NCBI GenBank assembly: GCA_900545325.1
Contig: UQZE01000021.1
Span: 1 to 19,764, forward strand
Source of the DNA: an uncultured Eubacteriales bacterium
GTDB taxonomy: Bacteria > Bacillota > Clostridia > Christensenellales > Borkfalkiaceae
Direction of reading: 5' to 3'
Length of the DNA stretch: 19,764 nt
Below are positions 16,453 through 19,764 of this stretch, piece after piece. The stretch's first letter is position 1; each line of letters opens with the position of its first letter. Position numbers and translations under genes: made by a program. The notes below the pieces were generated by a model. That model worked only from the letters and a program-made list of their open reading frames with translations. It searched no databases and was not told where the DNA came from.

Positions 16453-17589
16453 TCACGAAAAATTCATTATCTTGTCGAAGGCGAGCTTGGCGTTATGTTC
16501 CACATCGAACACGCCGGGCCAGTTTTTCCGCCCTTTGACGGGATCATTATCCAACCAGGTTATATCATCCGCAATCGTCCAGAAAGTTATCCCCGTTACC
16601 CGTCCTTTACCATCGGCATACGGTTCGGCATATTTTCGGCACACTTCGAAAATGGTCTTATATACTTCTGCCTGAATGATTTCCAGACTTTCGGGGATAT
16701 CGGAATAAACTTCCCCGTTATATGTCCACGGATAGACGGAAACATCCGCCTCCGTGATCTGCACGTCCAATCCCATATCGATAAAAGTCTTTATCGACGC
16801 TTCAAAATGATCTGCGTCGAAACTGACCACGTCGTAATGCGCTTGAAAACCCACGCCGTCAATAGGCGCGCCAACGCTTTTCAGCCATTCTATCATCGAA
16901 ACGGCCGCCTGCCGCTTGATCGGATCTATTAGGTTGACGTCGTTATAGAAAAGCTTCATATCCGTCGCGCCGATCTCGTCGGCTGCCTTTCTCGCCGCCT
17001 TGAAAGCTTCTGCAATAAAGTTCCTGCCGCAAATCGCATACCAGTCGCCCGAACTGACGCCGTTATAATACGCCTCGCTGCCCGTTCTGTAAATGTCGCC
17101 TTTTTCGAGCTGTTCCTGCGTTACACCCGACCGCAGCACTTCGTTGACCACGTCCCAACAGTACACGTCCCTACCGAAATGCTTTACCACGGTATCGATA
17201 TGCTCCCGCATACGGTCGAGCAGAACTTCTTTGGAAGGATTATCCTTCATTACCCACGCAGGCAGAGAGGCCGACCATACCAGCGTATGCCCTCGCACTT
17301 TTTTACCCGTTTCTTTCGCATATTCCACCAGCTTATCCGCCGCAGTAAAATTATACCTGTCTTCGGAAGGATGCAAAGTTTCCCATTTCATGTCAGATTC
17401 GGCCGTGATGCTGTTATAGTGATCCATCAGGTCGTTGCCGAACCTATCTAAAGAATACTGCGCCACCGCCGCCCCGATCGGGAAATAATCCTCGTATGCG
17501 TCCTTCATAAATTCATTCTTTTTTTCGCATCCGCCAAAGCACATAGCCGTCATGATCCCTCCCAGTAAAATTGCTATCAACTTTTTCAT
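16453..17589 (-). CDS. GH10 endo-1,4-beta-xylanase lipoprotein
   Basis: A glycoside hydrolase of family 10, which cleaves internal beta-1,4 bonds in xylan with retention. From the start at 17589 (378 aa), the signal peptide has lipobox CFGGC (Cys21), so the enzyme is anchored outside the membrane. GH10 hallmarks in order: ITAESDMKWE (61-70), RGHTLVWSASLPAW (99-112, with His101 and Trp105), acid/base Glu150 in WDVVNEVL, YNDVN (215-219), QAH (249-251), nucleophile Glu280 in QITEADV, and FWTIADDITWL (336-346). The catalytic domain is full length, with no attached binding module. An ATG six bases upstream (17595) is only 2 nt from the AAGGGG SD and is unlikely. It lies 12 nt after the permease gene and 8 nt before the 362-aa lipoprotein, which may supply substrate binding in trans. 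Confidence 0.96.
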   Translation of the reverse strand: MKKLIAILLGGIMTAMCFGGCEKKNEFMKDAYEDYFPIGAAVAQYSLDRFGNDLMDHYNSITAESDMKWETLHPSEDRYNFTAADKLVEYAKETGKKVRGHTLVWSASLPAWVMKDNPSKEVLLDRMREHIDTVVKHFGRDVYCWDVVNEVLRSGVTQEQLEKGDIYRTGSEAYYNGVSSGDWYAICGRNFIAEAFKAARKAADEIGATDMKLFYNDVNLIDPIKRQAAVSMIEWLKSVGAPIDGVGFQAHYDVVSFDADHFEASIKTFIDMGLDVQITEADVSVYPWTYNGEVYSDIPESLEIIQAEVYKTIFEVCRKYAEPYADGKGRVTGITFWTIADDITWLDNDPVKGRKNWPGVFDVEHNAKLAFDKIMNFS

Positions 17590-17597
17590 ATACATAA

Positions 17598-17603
17598 CCC
17601 CTT
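17598..17603 (-). promoter_or_regulatory. RBS that decides the xylanase start
   Basis: AAGGGG on the minus strand is 8 nt from the ATG at 17587-17589 but only 2 nt from the ATG at 17593-17595. The spacing favours the inner start, giving the standard lipoprotein N-terminus MKKLIAILL. It overlaps the 3' end of the permease gene. Confidence 0.7.
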
Positions 17604-18435
17604 ATTCTTTGATTCCGCCCAGCGCCACGCCGCGGATTATCGCCTTAGACAATATCAAATATATAACGATCAGCGGCAGTATCGTCAGCATCAGCCCCAG
17701 ATACAGCGCGCCGTAATCAGTCGCGTAAATATCCGTACGCAGAAGCTGCACAAGCATGGGCATCGTAAATTTACTTTGCGTGTTCAGCAAGATCAATGGC
17801 ATAACGTAATTGTTCCACGAATAGACCATGCCGAAAATCGACATCGTGGCCAATGCCGGAACGACAATTGGCACCGTGATCCGATTGAAAATAAGAAACT
17901 CGTTCGCCCCGTCCATGCGTGTCGCTTCAGTCAGATCTTTCGGATATACCGATTCAAGATACTGTTTCAAAAAGAATACCGTGGACGGCGCCGCAATCGA
18001 CGGAACGATCAGCGGAATGTAGCTGTCATAGAGATTCAGTTTCAGCATAAACTGATAAAAACCTACCATGCTGAGCTGCCCCGGTATCATCAGTATGACG
18101 AGAACGAACTTAAACAGAAAATTTTTCCCTTTAAAGTTATAAATATACAGTCCGTACGCCGTCAGTGCTGAAAAATATACGCTAAGCCCCGTGCTCGTTA
18201 CGGAAATGAACAAGCTATTGAAAAACGCGCGGTAAAGCATAAAATTTTTCGCCATCAGAGAGCGGTAATTCTCTATCAGGTGATTGGACGGCAAAAAGGA
18301 AACCGTGGTCTGAATCTGCGTAGTCGAACGCGTTGCGTTTACGAACAGCACCCAGATTGGGAAAAGACAAAGCACGGTGAACAATATGCAGAGAATGTAC
18401 GTAAAAATTAATCTAACTGTTTTTTTCCTTTTCAC
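17602..18435 (-). CDS. Carbohydrate ABC transporter permease, MalG type (CUT1)
   Basis: One of two membrane subunits of a CUT1 sugar importer. The 277-aa form starting at GTG 18435 has six predicted helices and the EAA loop EATRMDGANEFLIFNRITVPIVVP (about 170-193 in total; E, DGA and final P conserved) that contacts the ATPase. The C-terminus ALGGIKE is the classic MalG-family ending. Start choice: GTG at 18433-18435 has a strong AAGGGAGG (18443-18451) 7 nt away and gives the expected KRKKTVRLIFTYIL opening; an ATG at 18459 with a weaker SD would add eight residues. It overlaps the partner permease by 23 nt, consistent with translational coupling. The gene for the ATPase is not in the window; a shared MsmX-type ATPase is usual for such operons. 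Confidence 0.93.
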   Translation of the reverse strand: MKRKKTVRLIFTYILCILFTVLCLFPIWVLFVNATRSTTQIQTTVSFLPSNHLIENYRSLMAKNFMLYRAFFNSLFISVTSTGLSVYFSALTAYGLYIYNFKGKNFLFKFVLVILMIPGQLSMVGFYQFMLKLNLYDSYIPLIVPSIAAPSTVFFLKQYLESVYPKDLTEATRMDGANEFLIFNRITVPIVVPALATMSIFGMVYSWNNYVMPLILLNTQSKFTMPMLVQLLRTDIYATDYGALYLGLMLTILPLIVIYLILSKAIIRGVALGGIKE

Positions 18436-19354
18436 GCCTTCGCCCTCCCTTCGGAACATCGTCGTCTTTTCCTTTCAGCACTTTGAAAATCACGCCGCTG
18501 ATGATCAGTGCCATAAACAGCAGATACATCGACCCCGCCGAAGCAATATTGTAATTCTGCTGCCCCGTAAAGGCCTGTTTATAGATGTAAGTAGCCAGCG
18601 TTTCGCTCGCATAGTCCGGACCGCCACCGTTCAGCAGAAACGGAATATCGAACATCTGCAGACCTCCGACCATACTTGTTACGAGAATATAGATCAGCAT
18701 CGGTTTCAGCAATGGCAGAGTGATCCTGAAAAATATCTGGCCGTCGCCCGCGCCATCGATGCGCGCCGCCTCAAACAAGCTGGGATTTATGGATAGTATG
18801 GTAGCCATGTACACGATCATATTCTGCCCGAACCACATCCAGAACTGAATAAATACTATGATACCCCGAGTCCATGCCTTGCTTTGAAAAAATTGTATCT
18901 CTTCCACTAAACCGAGCGATTTGAGCATCTGCTCCACAGGCCCGTAAGGATGCCCGAACAACTGGCCGAATATCAAAGCGACCGACGCCGCTGTAATGAT
19001 ATTCGGCATATAGAACACGACTTTAAAAAAACCCGTTCCGGGAATTTTCACCCTGTCGTTTGTGAATAGCGCGGCAAAAAGCAACGCTATACACATCTGC
19101 GGGATAAAATTCGCTATCCAAAGCAAAAAAGTGTTTCCGATAGATTTCAGAAAAAAAGAATTTTTGATCAGCCAGATATAATTTTCAATACCGTTATACT
19201 TATATTCTTTGCTCCAGCCCGTAAAATCTGTAAAACTCAGATTCACAGTATACAACATAGGGTATACTTGAAAAAACAGAAACACCAGAAAGAACGGCGC
19301 CACGAAGAAATATCCGTATTTATCGTAATTGATTTTACTGATTTTTTTCTTCAT
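18413..19354 (-). CDS. Carbohydrate ABC transporter permease, MalF/UgpA type (CUT1)
   Basis: A 313-aa partner permease with six helices, beginning with the typical YFFVAPFFLVFLFFQVYPMLYTVNLSFTD and the large first extracellular region of the MalF/UgpA group. The EAA loop is at 195-218 (EAARIDGAGDG...ITLPLLKP). The LLNGGGPDYASETLATYIY segment is highly typical of sugar permeases of this class. The basic C-terminal tail (KGGRRREKEKNS) is cytoplasmic. SD AAGG is 8 nt from the ATG at 19354. It starts 10 nt after the solute-binding protein gene and overlaps the second permease, so SBP, permease and permease form one unit. Xylo-oligosaccharides are the likely cargo given the adjacent xylanase (inference). 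Confidence 0.95.
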   Translation of the reverse strand: MKKKISKINYDKYGYFFVAPFFLVFLFFQVYPMLYTVNLSFTDFTGWSKEYKYNGIENYIWLIKNSFFLKSIGNTFLLWIANFIPQMCIALLFAALFTNDRVKIPGTGFFKVVFYMPNIITAASVALIFGQLFGHPYGPVEQMLKSLGLVEEIQFFQSKAWTRGIIVFIQFWMWFGQNMIVYMATILSINPSLFEAARIDGAGDGQIFFRITLPLLKPMLIYILVTSMVGGLQMFDIPFLLNGGGPDYASETLATYIYKQAFTGQQNYNIASAGSMYLLFMALIISGVIFKVLKGKDDDVPKGGRRREKEKNS

Positions 19355-19364
19355 ATGACAGACC

Positions 19365-19764
19365 TTAAACGACGGAGATCGTCGGGAAACTGTTTTTGAT
19401 CAGCGCTTTGAAAACGCCGACCGCCTCGTCGAGCGTACGGTATTCTTCGGCATTCAGCGCGTACTGGATGGAAACGTCTTTAAAGAGCGTGTAGATCGCG
19501 CTGTCATACGGCCCCACCGTATCTCCATTGACGTCTTTCGCCCATTCGTCGAAAAGCGCGTAATGGTTCTGCCCGGCGAGAAATTCCTCGCTGCAATCCT
19601 TCTTGATCGTGTTTACAACGTTTTTATTGTTTACGAACTCGCCGCTTTCGCGCGCGTAAGTTTCAAGAAATTCTTCGTTCAAACACAGATATTCTATCAG
19701 ATGTTTGGCTTCGTCCTTTTTCTTGCTGCCCTCGTATACGGAAAGCATGCTGCTTCCCGAAAAC
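19365..19764 (-). CDS. Extracellular sugar-binding protein of the ABC transporter (C-terminal part)
   Basis: The frame is open to the right end and stops with TAA at 19365-19367, so only the last 132 residues are seen. The segment FSGSSMLSVYEGSKKKDEAKHLIEYL is the typical family-1 solute-binding motif ('GGS-L-I..GSKNKEAA..FI.FL'). It is followed by the helical C-terminal lobe and a final DEAVGVFKALIKNSF segment. The protein would capture oligosaccharides outside the cell and deliver them to the two permeases encoded 10 nt downstream. As a Gram-positive protein it should be a lipoprotein, but its N-terminus is outside the window. Internal methionines are not true starts. Confidence 0.87.
   Translation of the reverse strand, partial: FSGSSMLSVYEGSKKKDEAKHLIEYLCLNEEFLETYARESGEFVNNKNVVNTIKKDCSEEFLAGQNHYALFDEWAKDVNGDTVGPYDSAIYTLFKDVSIQYALNAEEYRTLDEAVGVFKALIKNSFPTISVV

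Noticed and set aside
18436..18459. Permease start at the ATG at 18459
   Set aside because: Adds eight residues (MFRREGEG) atypical for the family. The GTG at 18435 has a stronger, well-spaced SD. Not fully excluded because a weaker SD also precedes the ATG.

Overview
The window looks like a fragment of a low-to-medium GC Bacillota (Clostridia-like) chromosome, probably a contig from a gut or animal-associated metagenome. Supporting evidence: strong AGGAGG-type ribosome binding sites, near-consensus TTGATA-17-TATAAT promoters, many lipobox-type lipoprotein signals, BspA-like leucine-rich repeat surface proteins combined with Listeria-Bacteroides (InlB B-type) repeats, and a CUT1 sugar ABC transporter beside a xylanase. 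The genus assignment is not resolvable here. The first 14 bases are the 3' end of an Illumina adapter, so the left end is an assembly artefact and not natural sequence.

Layout. (1) 1-9254, minus strand: an operon-like run of three very large paralogous lipoproteins. Order of transcription is 9018-4840 (1392 aa), 4648-1100 (1182 aa), then a third gene starting at 1087 and cut by the contig end. Each starts with a lipoprotein signal, then 4-5 InlB-type repeats; the two complete ones continue into about 28 and about 37 BspA-type LRR_5 units. A near-perfect promoter at 9226-9254 gives a leader of about 200 nt that contains a striking 2 x 38 bp tandem of nested palindromes. (2) 9407-11404, minus strand: a MATE efflux transporter carrying a one-base frameshift, followed by a GNAT acetyltransferase and a clear terminator. 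(3) 11449-13567, plus strand: a small conserved-looking 62-aa protein and a cytoplasmic GH5-like clan A glycoside hydrolase with its own promoter and terminator. (4) 13577-19764, minus strand: a carbohydrate operon in the order solute-binding protein (partial), two permeases, lipid-anchored GH10 xylanase, a 362-aa lipoprotein and an Ig-like-domain lipoprotein (frameshifted).

How they fit together. The right-hand operon reads as a Gram-positive xylan utilisation locus. The lipid-anchored GH10 enzyme cuts xylan at the cell surface. Two lipoproteins built from what appears to be one repeated beta-sandwich module (four copies in total) may hold the polysaccharide. The ABC system imports oligosaccharides using an ATPase encoded elsewhere. 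The neighbouring cytoplasmic hydrolase could finish the job, but it is on the other strand with its own promoter, so that link is inference. The left-hand BspA/InlB lipoproteins are likely surface adhesin or matrix-binding proteins. Two separate frameshifts (MATE and Ig-like lipoprotein) both sit in 5-6 base G tracts; they may be real or sequence errors.
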